From the NCBI RefSeq assembly GCF_910592395.1, contig NC_088311.1:15876501-15940500 (forward strand): a stretch of DNA of 64,000 bases, given 5' to 3'. A program made the translations under genes and the position numbers. Below, in pieces: positions 46,276 to 57,034 of this stretch; position 1 is the stretch's first letter; each line of letters opens with the position of its first letter. Below the pieces are notes generated by a model that ran no database searches, had not been told where the DNA came from, and saw only the letters and a list, made by a program, of their open reading frames with translations. Origin of the DNA: Lineus longissimus. Taxonomy: Eukaryota > Nemertea > Pilidiophora > Heteronemertea > Lineidae.

Positions 46276-47161
46276 CTAGAACACGTGCTGAGCTGCAACA
46301 ATTGGACTGAGAGACAGCATACCGTCTGTTAACGCGGAACAACCGCGCATATAATACTGGTAGGAGGTGGAGTGGGAACTCCACGTAGCCGCATCTAAAA
46401 CCTCGCTTAGCGCCATTCCCTTATACTCGGCCCAAGAAGTAGAGATGGCACGAATCTCTTTGGCCGTTATGGCGCCCAGACGGCGAAGCTCTGGAGAAAC
46501 GAGAGACATAGAATAGGGGAGCCGGATGGTGGCCACTAACCATCTAGCGACCGTAGCAGCGGCTATCTCCCTAGTAAACCCCTCTCGATAAGACACAAAG
46601 AGGCGCTTTCTGCCAAGGCGAGGCGAACGGCAGGTCTTTTGGTCTTATCAACATAGAACTTCAATGCCCGAACCGGGCAGAGAGTTCTGTCTGGGAGATC
46701 TCTAGAGACCGTAGCAGACAAGGAGGGGATGAAAACCGGGCGCCTGAAGGTGTGCGGCACCTGGTTCTTAGCAGGAAAACCTGGGACAAATTCTGGACTG
46801 AGAATAAGAAATCTAAGAAATCGAGGAAGTTGGGAAGAGAGGGAGCGACCGGAGAAACTCTGTGCTCCCTTCACCAGTCTCAAAAGACATCCCACTTGCT
46901 GTCGTATGAAGCAAGGGTAGACAGTCTCTGAGGCTGAGCGACTTTACGGATAATGTCTTCTGAAAAGCCTTTCTCTAGGAGGAAACACCCGATAGTCTCC
47001 AGGCGTGAAGCCTGTAGAAAGAAGGGTCTTGATGATAGACCCGGCCGATCGGGTGATACAACAGACGGTCCCACCCAGGTAGACGGCGGGGGTGGTCCGT
47101 CAGGAGCTCCAGCAGGACCGGGAACCAAGCCAGGTTCGGCCAGCACGGGGCTATCAGACAA
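46276..47161 (-). pseudogene. DIRS copy 2 tyrosine recombinase, deleted and frameshifted
   Basis: N-terminal part at 46880-47161 (ASRLETIGCFLLEKGFSED, QPQRLSTLASYDSKW). A deletion then removes the box I region around TAQRRSELHAL of copy 1; the middle part reads FIPSLSATVSRDLPDRTLCP (46563-46895). The C-terminal part at 46276-46596 has AKEIRAISTSWAEYKGMALS, EVLDAATWSSHSTSYQYYM and ends AAQHVF. The box II position has Lys instead of His. Loss of the box I arginine alone would inactivate it. Confidence 0.82.
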
Positions 47162-48220
47162 ACTCTGACCCGAGAACTGGCCACTTTGTTTAGTATCGGA
47201 AGCAACAGAGGGGTTGGCGGGAATGCATAAGCATTCAGGGCGTCCCAGGAGGTCGACAGGCTGTCCACCCCCAAGGCCTCCTCGTCTGGAAGAGACGAAT
47301 AATACAGATCAAATCTCTTGTTTAGCCGAGTCACGAACAAGTCCACAACTGGGGCGTCCCACATCCCCGCCAGGCGGGACACCACTTCGCGGTGAAGTGT
47401 CCATTCCGTCTGGACCAGACGGTCCGCCCTGGAAAGGGCGTCGGCAAGGATGTTTCTCTTGCCTGGGATGAGACAGGGAGGAGCTGAATGTCCAAGCGGC
47501 GACAAAGCTGCAGGAGCTCCCAAGTGAGGCGACACAAAGTGTTGGACCTCGTCCCCCCTTGTCCCCGGATATAAGCGACCACTGTCGAATTGTTGGAGAA
47601 GAGAGAAACCCCGTGACCCCTAAACCGAGACGTGAAGGTCCTCACCGCCAGGATTACAGCCTGCACCTCGAGAATATTGATCCAGAGGTACGAATCCTCC
47701 GCTGACCACGTGCCCTTGGTGGTCAGGTCCCCTTCGTTCAGATGGGCGCCCCAGCCATAGAGGGAGGCGTTTGTAAACAGGGACATCAGAGGGGACAAAG
47801 GACTGAGCTGCAATCCACGGAGGAGCTCCGTCTCGGACCTCCAGAACCTCCAGACCTCCACCAGGAGAGAATTCGGGATCGAAATTTGACGATTGAGAGG
47901 GTCCGAATAGGGACGCCAACTCGAGAGGAGGAGAAGCTGGAAGGGGCGCATGTACAGGCGGCAAGGAGGAACCTGGTCCGCCGCCGAATTGAGCAGGCCA
48001 AGCAGGGACAGAAACTGTCGAGCTGAGAGGCTGTCTTGATGGCGAAATACCCCGACCAGCGATCGGATCTTGAGAATCCGGTCCAGCGGGGGGGGACATG
48101 AGGCCCTCTTGTGTGCGAAAGCGCACACCCACGAAGACATAGTCCTGAGATGGATCCAGCTCAGACTTGTCTAAATTTACGAGCCACCCCGCTCGCCTGG
48201 TTATCTGAAGCAGGAACCTG
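46975..48220 (-). pseudogene. DIRS copy 2 RT tail, RNase H and downstream region
   Basis: Overlapping frames 47331-48140 and 46975-47535 carry LLGLLNSAADQVPPCRLYMR, MSLFTNASLYGWGAHLNEGD, NILEVQAVILAVRTF, FSNNSTVVAYIRGQGG, IPGKRNILADALSRAD and RLNKRFDLYYSSLPDEEALG. RNase H Asp is replaced by Asn in FTNASLYGWG (copy 1 has FTDSSLYGWG). At least one frameshift lies near 47470. The region after LADALSR is the DIRS segment absent from copy 1. Confidence 0.8.
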
Positions 48221-49783
48221 CTTTCCCAGACGGCAAAGAGCCTGGTAACGAAGCAGCCAGTCGTCGAGCTTGAACCAATGGCGTGAAAGCTGTCCGGGAT
48301 TGAGTCGTTGAATAGGAAAGGGCCGCCCAACGGGGCGGTCCTTAACGCCCCCTGCAAAAACGGGGCACGGACCATGCTTAACCCCTCAATAAGCAGGTCC
48401 CAGCGCTTAAGCACCGCGTTAGCAGCCTGCTTCGCGGCCAGATCACTGGCGTGTTGCAGAGACTGTTGGAGGGGCAGGGCAAGAATGCGCTGGTCCTCTG
48501 ACGCGTCGGCTGCCAACGACCTGGACAGGGCACAGAGGGACAGATTGGCGTACGACAACACCGCCTGAGCCTCCTTGGCCAGGGCTTCATCGTTCTTCGC
48601 GTCCTTGACGGACGGGGACGCAAGGACTCTGGGGGGTACCAACCCGGTGAGCTGAATGTCATCCTTGAGAGGAGACAAAGACACCGCATCAGATCCCGAC
48701 GGAGAGACCCGTAGTAATCGGGTCGATACGCAAGGGGGTAAAGGTGGTTAAGTGCTTCCCAGCCTGCGCCCAGATGCCCGGACCGGTCGACGGTAAAGTC
48801 GAGACCAAGGCGCTGGTGACCCCCTGCAGGACGGAGCTGTGTCCCTGAGAGCCGAGTCCAACCAAGTGGAGGCTCGAATCAGGGCCGGGGATGGGGGCAA
48901 TTCTTGGAATGCCCTGTCCGGGACCGCGTCTGGTTCCTGCTCGTAGGAATCCCCGAAGAGATCAAAGAGGTCCCGACCAAGAGCAGGGTTAATCGTTGGG
49001 AGAGGACAAGACTCTAGTGGCACATACTGCCGAACTAGAGCGCGAAGATCGCGCATGCCCGCCACCATGGTGGGGTCCTCACTCCCCGAGGGGAAATCAG
49101 CCTGCTAGGCCGGGCCGGAAGGGGAATGTGAGTCGGATAATTCAAATTCCATAGGTTGATGACTAGGTCAAAAGCCACCGGCCGCTCGCCCTGGCCTGAT
49201 CCCGGAGATTTTTACTCTCTAGGTGATCCGTGACGCACTGAATCATCTGCCTCTGATCAGCCGTAAGGCCAGCGGATGATTTCAGACGAGGGTCCCAAAG
49301 GGTCTCCCATGGGCAGGCATGGGAGAGGGGGGAGGGGGCGAGTCTGTGAAACTGACCCGTCCTCAACCCCAGCATGACCAGACGGGACAGGGTGGAGGCG
49401 TACCAGCAAAACAGTCGGCCTAACCGCACCCAAGGTGGGCTGACACGTGGATCCAAGCCACGCCCCTGCCTAAACCAGGCAGGACACCTCCCAGCAAGGA
49501 AAAGGGCGGCAGGGACGGGGCGGTGAACCACGGCCCTCCACCACCAGGGGACGCCAAAGGAGGAACCTTCGTCCATAGGGGGGGACGAGGAGTCGGGCGT
49601 GCCGCCCGTCCAATGGCGAAGGGATGGTGGTCCCCCGAGGCAACCGCAGACGATGAGAGGGGACTGGCAGTGCCAGTTACGCCAAGGATGTGAGCGGTAG
49701 CAACCCCATCGAAAGCCCCGGAGAGGGACAGGGAGCTCATCTGTAAGGACAAACTGCTCAATACCCGGGGAGGCGTTGCTCAC
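48221..49783 (-). pseudogene. DIRS copy 2 gag-like region fused to RT remnant
   Basis: Frame 47620-48684 runs from PLKDDIQLTGLVPPRVLASP and ILALPLQQSLQHASDLAAKQ through FLQGALRTAPLGGPFLFNDS straight into RT-tail sequence (HAIGSSSTTGCFVTRLFAVW). About 1 kb with the RT palm is therefore missing between 48300 and 48230. Upstream pieces are 48748-49068 (MRDLRALVRQYVPLESCPLP) and 49163-49783. The missing catalytic YLDD confirms loss of RT function. Confidence 0.75.
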
Positions 49784-50925
49784 CTGCCTGAAAAGGCCGG
49801 GAGTGTTTAGTTTAGTTTAGATCCAGGGGTCTCAACGTTGGAGAGCTGGAGGAACTGGTCAAACTCCAAACCCTGATCCGCGCCGCCCGAGGGATCGGGA
49901 CATAAAATGTCCAGAGTCCCCACGGGAATCCTGCCCCCCGAAGAAGGGGGGCGGACGAAGTCTTGCGGATCATCCCTAAGACAGGGGCATCGATGCTTCA
50001 CGACGAGACCTCCCCAGGGGGCACACCCCCGAAGGGGGGTTCCCAGTCAGGGGGACGGGATCGGGTGAGGGCAAAACCTCTCCAGAACCCTGGGGACCTC
50101 GCCGCTGAAGAACGGGGTCCCGGCGGAGGAAAGGGAGGGGGAGACGAAGACTTCCCCCGACCAGGCTTTCTAGGCCCTCTCCGCACAGACTTCTTCAACT
50201 TCTTCCCGGAAGTACTGGGAGAAGGAGAAGTCGCCCCGGGGGCGGAACTGCCCGACCCAACAGGGACTGACTTGTCAGTACCCAGACCTGGGGAAGGAAC
50301 GGGGTGGGGACTATGAATCCCCGACACACCGGACACCCAGTCATCACCAATCAGGAAGGGAACGAGGGCCAGGAGGCACGGCGAAAACCCCAGAGAAAAG
50401 AGAAAAGAAGATAAGAAGGATTGGAATAAAACCATCCTAATATATTCTGATAATATAAAATATATATACCACAGCTACGCAGCAGGGTGAAATTTTTCTC
50501 TTTTGGGTCACGTGACCAGAAGCCCGGGAAGATACTGGAACTTCATATAATTTTAAGTAGATAAAAACCCACTCAGAAAGATAAAAACGGGGAGAAAATG
50601 AAAAAGGAGCGATCTCACCCGGGTCCAGAGAATATCTTCAACCGAAAGGTGTCCCAGGGAGGTCCTTCTTTAACCCGAAACAGCTCTAATCTAGCAGAAG
50701 TTACGGGAGAAACTCAGCGAGTTGTTTAACAAAGCGCCGAGGAAAAAGTACTGAGTAATGGCGGCTTTCACGAGGCAGAGGCTGTATTGGGGCACCGCCT
50801 AGGTGTAGCTATGTGAACTAGCTAATCATTTTTCCATTATAAATAGATTTATTTTTCCTCGGGTGTGTCCGATAAGAGTACATATGCAAAAGTCTGACCT
50901 GGGTAGAGTATGAACGACATAAAAT

Positions 50926-50990
50926 CACAACTCCACACAGTATTTGATGTGACATGGTCAAACATTGACAATTTAGCTGCTAAAAGGCTT
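50926..50990. other. Short spacer between DIRS copy 2 and family B copy
   Basis: 65 bp of unassigned AT-rich sequence. Confidence 0.5.
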
Positions 50991-52550
50991 AACAAGAGGC
51001 CCAAGGGCCTGGCGCTCAGCTGGATGACCTAATAACACAAGACTGAGGGTGTAAAGTAGTAAATATCGGCTTTGTACTACTGTTTGAAGGTCAAGACGTT
51101 ATACTAAAATTTCCAATGCAGAGCTGCCAGCAGGATGAAATATGATTGAACTAATCATCCACGGTAATGTTATGTAAATATTACAGGAGGCAACGGAAGA
51201 TATCCCTAGTTCAGTATGTTGTATCGGTAGCTTTACAGACAAGAAGTGTCAGAGAGGATGTGACATCTCCATGGACAACTGTAGTATGTCCAGGCTGGGT
51301 TGTACAGCACAAGGATTACAAAATGCTGTCTGTAGTGTAATTGAGAGGTATCCTGATTTAACAGAGGTCAAAATAAATAGAAATGACCAGTTTGGGACTA
51401 ACACCACTGTCCTTTTTTTTTTAATGAGGTAGAGATTACAGGAGTCAACAAAATTAATTTTATTGAGAGAAACTGACCTGTCCTGCAGGTGATTGGAATT
51501 TACAAAGGGTCGTTTTTCATGACATTGTGCTCTACTGCGTATCCGTAGTGAGTCGATCGGGAACCCACTTATTTTTTATTTAGCACCAGCGATGACGTCA
51601 TTTCTGGTGATTCCCTACGTTGTCCAATGAGCGCTTTTTAAAGTGAGCCATTTGGCATACATTAGCATGCAATGTATTTTATCAGCGCTGCCAATTGCCG
51701 AACAGAATGCCGTAGCTCCGTCAATTTTGAATCAATTTTTATGGGAGTAAAAATTATTGTGTTCCTTGGAATGTCTACTTTTTACTCATGTAAGAATCGT
51801 AGTACTAAAAACTAAAATACAAACAGAATCATGCCGATTCACTGCACATACTGTGGGAATTCTCCACTTCAAAATACATTGCGAACAGAGCGTGCACTTC
51901 CGATATCGTTTTCACAGAATTGTGGCCAATTTTTCAAGAACTAATTTCTGAGAGTAGTCCCTAAAGACCTTATGACTACCCACTGAAAGGAACTAGTGAT
52001 AATATCGCCTACTTGAATTCTTTTTAGCAGAAAATTGGTTACGGTGTTGCAAAATCAATCTTCCATCTTTAGACTGGTCACACTCACAGTGGGTATGCTG
52101 AAATATAGCCTGGTTCCTTGGCCAATTCAATGCGCAGAATACAACTGCGCAACTATACGTCATAACCCGGGCTTTTGAATCGTCAAAAAATCTGTCAAAT
52201 GTGCCTGTAGCGCCAACTGGCGGTGCAAACTAAACTAATTCCATTACAAGTCAAAATCAAAAATTATTAAAAAATATTCGACCAGATTTGAAAACAATAT
52301 TTCCTCTGTGGACCGAGGTATAAAGGAATGAAGTTTAAACTTCCCGATGACCTCATTCGCTTAATGTAGGTCGGATCGCGCTGATTTTTGGTTTCTGAGT
52401 TCATCTTGGGTTACGCCTAATTTAGCAGCATCAACGAAGGGCCTAGGCCTTGCGGTTACAAAATGCCCAAAAGTGACACGGAAGGAAGGACAGACACCAT
52501 TCCCTTAGTAATATTACCAGCTTTGCTGACTTTGTCAGCTGAGCTAAAAA
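50991..52550 (+). mobile_element. Family B hairpin-ended element with coding-like insert
   Basis: Left end AACAAGAGGCCCAAGGGCC and GGCGCTCAGCTG. The right end is GGAAGGAAGGACAGACACCA, CATTCCCTTAGTAATATTAC and a hairpin AGCTTTGCTGACTTTGTCAG with GCTGAGCTAAAAA (about 52519-52545). From about 51590 the body is collinear with 36100-36560 and 26100-27220. The left 600 bp differ from the 35577 copy and contain an exon-like frame (51187-51411). Confidence 0.8.
51187..51411 (+). pseudogene. Exon-like fragment inside a family B element (LRR-like?)
   Basis: After a TATTACAG acceptor-like site, 75 codons stay open: EATEDIPSSVCCIGSF, DKKCQRGCDISMDNCSMSRL, GCTAQGLQNAVCSVIERYP and DLTEVKINRNDQF. The spacing of Leu/Cys/Asn in the second half resembles a leucine-rich repeat of NLR type. 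This is a weak resemblance and not a firm assignment. A T-run follows and the frame ends. It is absent from the corresponding place in the 35577 copy, so it looks like captured host sequence. Confidence 0.4.
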
Positions 52551-53737
52551 TCAATGGTGGTCTTGTCTCGGAATAGTGGTGATGGTCCCTGGAACATAGG
52601 TGGTCCATTGAACTATTGTACATCCGAACCCAAACCAGCAACATCACTCATCACGTTACGGTCGAAGACTGACAGGCTTATGGCCAGAAGGTGCACCTCA
52701 AGATCAAGCTCTTCATGATCGCTCTTCGCCTCCTGCAAGACTTGTGGAAGGGGTAGGTCCTGCATTCAAAAAGCTTGTCGCCTAAAGTCCTTCTCGAAGG
52801 GCAAAATCAAGCTGGAGGTCTAAGTATCGACATCACAGAGTTTATGCTACCCATTCAGATCTTGCATCCACATATCGGTGTTTTAAGGCAGATACTATTA
52901 GCCATCAAAGGTAACGACTTCCCTCTCTAAATCTTATCTGACCAGCACCTTCACCGCACACCCAACCAATTTTTTGCAAAAGAGAGACAAGTTTTCATCT
53001 GGAGTCCAATGTAGAGTAATGACATTGAAGTTGGCCATATACACCTCGATGGCGATCTTGGTATCGTCAAAAATTGGAGCTTTCAGTCCGTATTTTGAAC
53101 TGGATATTTTACCAGCAGACATCGACGTTGGGCCAAATGAGCAATTCAAAAGTGGTTAACTACACCAGGCTTACTTTGATTAGAGCATTTCCCTTGAGTA
53201 TGCCTAGTGCTGTCGGCTGGCAACAATCCAGTCTGAGGTGTGTGAGTAATACTGGTTTGGTTGGTGCTGAGGCCCTAAGTTGTGGTGGCGCAGGTGGAAC
53301 TACAGGTCTGGATACACTTCTTCCACTGATGGTGCTTTACAAGAATCAAGGCATACCAGGCATTGGCCTAAATCTTTATTCTGGTACCATTTCAAATGCT
53401 TCAGGTGATCTCAGGGTCAATGTCCGTACTTCACGTTGGGTGGTTGTAGCAGCAGCTGTTAATGACTGTTTTGGTAAGTAGGTTTCAGTAGCTCAACCAC
53501 CCATCCGGGTGAAAAGCCACACGTAGAGCTCAGGGCATCAATTCAGAAAGAGCTGAAAATTCAAATCAACTGAAAACAAGATTTTTGTGGCTGGAAATTT
53601 AAATTTGACTGTTTCTGAATGAGGCCGATTTAAAACCAAAATAAAATGAATGCACGAGCTCCCGTTCAGAACCAAAGTTTTGTCATTGTTTTATACTGGT
53701 TTTGCTACACCCCTGAGACAAAAAAATATGATCTTAC
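52551..53737. other. SCYL2 intron with unassigned open frames
   Basis: Antiparallel frames overlap at 52934-53159 and a 135-codon plus frame spans 53074-53481 (with GWQQSSLRCVSNTG, LLPLMVLYKNQGIPGIGLNL, RVNVRTSRWVVVAAAVNDCF), ending beside a GTAAGT at 53474. Composition is protein-like but no family is recognised. It could be a decayed captured exon or a remnant of a retroelement. Not called as a gene. Confidence 0.35.
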
Positions 53738-53837
53738 CTTGATCTCTGGTGGCAATGGGTTCGGCATTCTTTCGGAGTTTCCAAGGAAATTAGCCAAGCT
53801 TCCCAAAACAGGCTCCGTAGCAAAGGCTAAGCTGTCA
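53738..53837 (-). CDS. SCYL2: SCYL2-like pseudokinase, exon (hinge region)
   Basis: 100 nt. It starts at phase 2 (one base, T, completes the codon begun as CA in the exon at 54696) and ends at phase 0. The acceptor is CTTTTTGCAG and the donor GTAAGA. The peptide reads DSLAFATEPVLGSLANFLGN and ERMPNPLPPEIK, matching the SCYL2 segment CLAFCTEPVFASLANVLGN, which covers the kinase hinge and following helix. The phase fit on both sides and the diagnostic TEPV..SLAN motif make this secure although a shadow frame runs on the other strand. Confidence 0.92.
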
Positions 53838-54199
53838 CTGCAAAAAGAGTTGAAACTACTGAGATTGGATGCTTACAAAAACACTAAAACTACTGAGACT
53901 GGGTGTTTACAAAACACTTGTCTGCAGAAAACATCAGTTGAGTTCTACATACAATGTAGGGCGCCAAGGAGTAAACATGAGGATAATTAAAACCTACTAG
54001 TATCTCCATCTCAACCCGCTACTTTGATCAAACAGTTCCCCGTCATGGGCATAACCTTAACAGAAATGACAAGACGTATGTCAAGGTACTTCAAGTATAT
54101 TGTATGAAACAACATGAAAATCAACTCAATTACTATTGCAGCACATACATCATCAAACTTTAAAGGGATACTGACACATCTCCCCCTTTAAGCAATCAA

Positions 54200-54685
54200 C
54201 CTGACTGATCAATCTCCTGTTCAGAGTTCAGAGCTTATATCACGTAGAATGTCATGTGTACCGAATTTCAAGTTCATAGCTTTATCAGTTAAGAAACGTG
54301 TTATAGTTACACTCAAACGTCCAATTTACGCCATTTGACCTCTGTGACCTTAAAAATTAGGTCAAATCAAAAACCTGTATGATATGTGATGTATCCTTAC
54401 TGGGACAACCGCAGTGCAACCACAACTACTGATTCTCTACTTGGCCACTAGGGGCCAAAACTGAAAAAAAGATTAAAAGTGCAATATCACACTTATTAGT
54501 GACTTCCGTTGATATTTTTCGCCAAGCCATCCCATTCAACAAAAATCAGGCAAAGACTTGTCATTAGAAAGTCGATAAGATTAAGAAAAGTGCCACTGTT
54601 TTGAAATGGGATACAGACGACCCCGGACGACAAAGGACGCCAGCCACTGCAGTATTGTATAGACTCCCCTACGGTGAGCCAAAAA
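54200..54685 (+). mobile_element. Family C element ending beside an SCYL2 splice donor
   Basis: One and a half internal units (TTTGACCTCTGTGACCTTAA at about 54338, GTATCCTTACTGGG, TTGGCCACTAGGGGCC) are followed by the family C tail GTGCCACTGTTTTGAAA, CGACAAAGGACGCC and GACTCCCCTACGGTGAGCCA. The left end is missing. The right end stops 4-5 bp before the donor hexamer of the exon at 54696 (54690-54695). Confidence 0.75.
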
Positions 54686-54695
54686 GATGACTTAC

Positions 54696-54856
54696 TGGCA
54701 TTCTTCAAGGGGATGCATTAACTGAAGAATCTTTGGGTGTTTGTACTTCTCCAAATGTTTGACCTCCTTTCGTAAAATTTCAGCAACTGTTTCCCTTCTC
54801 CGCGGCTTATGAAGTTTGTCAGCAACTCGCTTCTCGAATATAAAAACTGAGGCTTC
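54696..54856 (-). CDS. SCYL2: SCYL2-like pseudokinase, exon (N-lobe)
   Basis: 161 nt. Acceptor TGTCTTTGCAG, donor GTAAGT. Phase 0 in, phase 2 out. The peptide has EASVFIFEKRVADKLHKPRR, ETVAEILRKEVKHLEKY and KHPKILQLMHPLEEC, matching the SCYL2 stretch VFVFDKK ... VQQLTRLRHPRLLTVQHPLEE, i.e. N-lobe strand 3, helix C and strand 4. With the four exons downstream it gives 663 nt or 221 uninterrupted codons. Upstream exons (N-terminus and glycine-rich loop) were not found to the right and may lie outside the window. Confidence 0.92.
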
Positions 54857-55319
54857 CTGCAAAGACATGAAAGGAAAATGGAAATGAACACATTTTGAAT
54901 GGAATTGACTAATGCATAAGTGCTACGTCTGTAGAAGACATTCTGTGGCCTCAGCGCTAAGTTACCTTGCAGAGAACGAAATGGCCCAGACCCTATATCA
55001 GTGTGGGGATTCGGACAGTGTCAGCAAGTCACTGTCCACTATGGTTACCACAGCGTTAGGCGACAACAACAAATTTGAAAAACTCAGGAAGCATCAACAG
55101 TTAACTAGACAAGCCTATAGGCGAATATGGGTCGTCGCGTTGATGCCAGAACGTCCCCAAAGTTTGGAAATGTTGTTCTTAATTCCTCCGGGTTGGGGTA
55201 CCTATGGCTTGATCAAATGAATATTAATGTGGATAACTGGAAAATATTATACTCTGATGCCCAGTAAACGATTAGAGATATTTGTCAACATGAAATTTTT
55301 GGTGAAATCGCAACAAATA
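54857..55319 (+). other. SCYL2 intron with one unassigned plus-strand frame
   Basis: A 102-codon frame (54912-55220) contains HKCYVCRRHSVASALSYLAE and LTRQAYRRIWVVALMPERPQ. It looks partly protein-like but has no known motif, splice support or neighbour of matching frame. It could be a decayed transposase or a chance frame. Confidence 0.3.
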
Positions 55320-55925
55320 AACAAGAGGCCCAAGGGCCTGGCGCTCAGCTGAGTTGTTGCTGCGTTGTTCGTATATATTACATTACTCGTCAAACTCTAC
55401 TAAACTAAGGACTCAAAGCCTAAGGATATTAGCTTCTGGATGTGTAACAGTGAATTACGGTAGACTGGCGCAATCTACTTCAAGCAAGCTCCACCCTTGC
55501 AATGTGTGCGCAAACAGATAACCTAACCTATATTGGACCATCAATTCTACACACAGCAACATGATTCATCCTCAGCTGTTACCATGATGATGATGATGAT
55601 GATCCTTTTCGCAAATTGGTCGTCTTCTGTCTTTCTTCCATACTTCAGTGCCACCGGATGTAGTCTGCCCTTGTGGAGGGATCCTTTCAGCACCGGGACA
55701 CAAGAATCCATGCGAATTGAATCACATGGAGAGACTAGCCCAATCACCCGCTTTTGGCTGGGTAGAAATGGGTAAATCTCGCAGACTGGACCTTAAACTC
55801 TAATGCCGACGTGTGAGGCCGGTCTGACAGATGAGTAAGTGGGGTCCACCTAATGCAGAAGGCACCAGTTTCCCTAACTAAAAGGGTAACATTAACAAAA
55901 TGCTCTACCCAACTCTATTATTGCC
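55320..55925 (+). mobile_element. Family B left end, then unassigned sequence
   Basis: It starts with ACAAGAGGCCCAAGGGCC and GGCGCTCAGCTGAG. After about 50 bp the sequence is unlike the other B copies. It includes a GAT microsatellite (55584-55605). A family-B-like right end does occur at 58675-58700, but linking the two would require an element spanning the small gene, which I cannot show. Confidence 0.45.
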
Positions 55926-56492
55926 TAAAGGCCTGTGTACACTAGTAAAATATTAGCAACATTTTTACATTTCCAGTTGCAACAAATGTTGCAAAAATGT
56001 TGCGTAGTGTGTCCAGAGCAAAACGCGTCTTACAACATGTTGTAAAATTGTTGCAAATTAAATGCAATGCAATTCTTTGTTGCATGTTGTAAAAATGTTG
56101 CAAACTCTTCAGCCAATCAGAAATAGGATTTGCGTCATGTGATCTACCGGAGTTCATGTGACTTGAACAAGAAGCAGGTATAGCAACTCTCAAGTGAGTG
56201 TCTTGCTTCGTAGGGTGATGAAACCTTTTCTAGAAGTTTTTGTGTGACGGCTTGTCAGTCAGCCGCAACTCCTTTAGGCTGCGTATCCATAGGCTGTTCC
56301 GTGCCCTGCACAACATTCCCTTTTTACCGCCTGGCGCGCCACACGGACAATGAACCTTCGTTGGTGTTATTGATCGTTCCCATAGGTTATGCCGTGTCAC
56401 ATTGCGGGCATATATGCACTGTGGATTGGGAATATAGGCCCATATTGGGATTGAACATGTCCATTCTTTTGCGAGTGAACAACACGGAAGCA

Positions 56493-56582
56493 ATGTCTGA
56501 GGCGAAATTAATTCAAGAGGTTCATCAACGGGAACTACTCTGGGACCCCGAAACTGATGATTATCATAACAAGCACGAACCT
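56493..56582 (+). pseudogene. MADF-domain protein, first-exon remnant (PIF accessory ORF)
   Basis: ATG at 56493 opens MSEAKLIQEVHQRELLWDPE and TDDYHNKHEP, matching the start of MADF domains (xLIxxVxxxxxLWDxxxxDYxxK). The coding text stops at a GTAATT donor-like site at 56583 and the next exon is missing. MADF/Myb-like proteins assist PIF/Harbinger transposases in DNA binding. The longer plus frame 56244-56684 merely runs through it. Confidence 0.65.
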
Positions 56583-56905
56583 GTAATTTGTTGCTTAAGT
56601 CAGGTTTTATATACATGTACATGTCAATTTGATGTTGCAAGTGAAAATACAAGTTACTTGTATTTTCATTTTCAATATTCATAAGAAATTGTCTTCTGAA
56701 ATAATGACAGCGTGCGGATAAACGCGATTGACCGCTGCGAAATGAGGACTACAAAGGCCTACCATGACCAAAAAGGAATATCCAATGGAGACTCAGGGCA
56801 TAGTGCCAGGTCACAAGGCTGTTACGCCATAACGCCACACTACACAAGGGCATACCCTATGGATACGCGGCCTTAACAGGCAGTGGTATGCCCCATCATC
56901 CACCC

Positions 56906-57034
56906 TCATTTTGATCCAGGGCCTGGTCCATATTCTCTTTGGTTATTTCGCCGCCTCTTCCGTCTCTCAACAATGACAGCTAAAATTGCTGCAGAAGCAC
57001 TCAAAACACATCTTCTCTCCTTGGAATCATCCAT
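56906..57034 (-). pseudogene. Harbinger transposase N-terminus, remnant
   Basis: ATG at 57034 on the minus strand opens 42 codons (MDDSKERRCVLSASAAILAV, then VERRKRRRNNQREYG), ending at TGA. The Ala/Ile-rich helix followed by an Arg-rich block resembles the leader of HARBI1-like transposases. None of the DDE core is present. Assigned mainly from context inside the TIRs. Confidence 0.45.

Larger units (their letters stand above)
45354..50925 (-). mobile_element. DIRS-type retrotransposon, copy 2
   Basis: Same family and strand as copy 1, 5.6 kb. Inverted terminal repeats at about 45380-45560 and 50745-50925 share CCCAGGTCAGACTTTTGCAT and CACACCCGAGGAAAAA. It keeps the RNase H and downstream segment lost from copy 1, but has lost the RT palm (about 48230-48290) and part of the recombinase (about 46790-46800). 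Its internal complementary region is duplicated. It lies within the 20-kb SCYL2 intron, in the same orientation as the gene. Confidence 0.9.

Noticed and set aside
47620-48684. 354-codon frame in DIRS copy 2 as an intact gene
   Set aside because: It is an accidental fusion of gag-like sequence and RT tail across a deletion, and its last third is out of the RT frame.
56230-56682. 150-codon minus frame opposite the MADF remnant
   Set aside because: The plus strand has the recognisable MADF start; the minus frame is its shadow.
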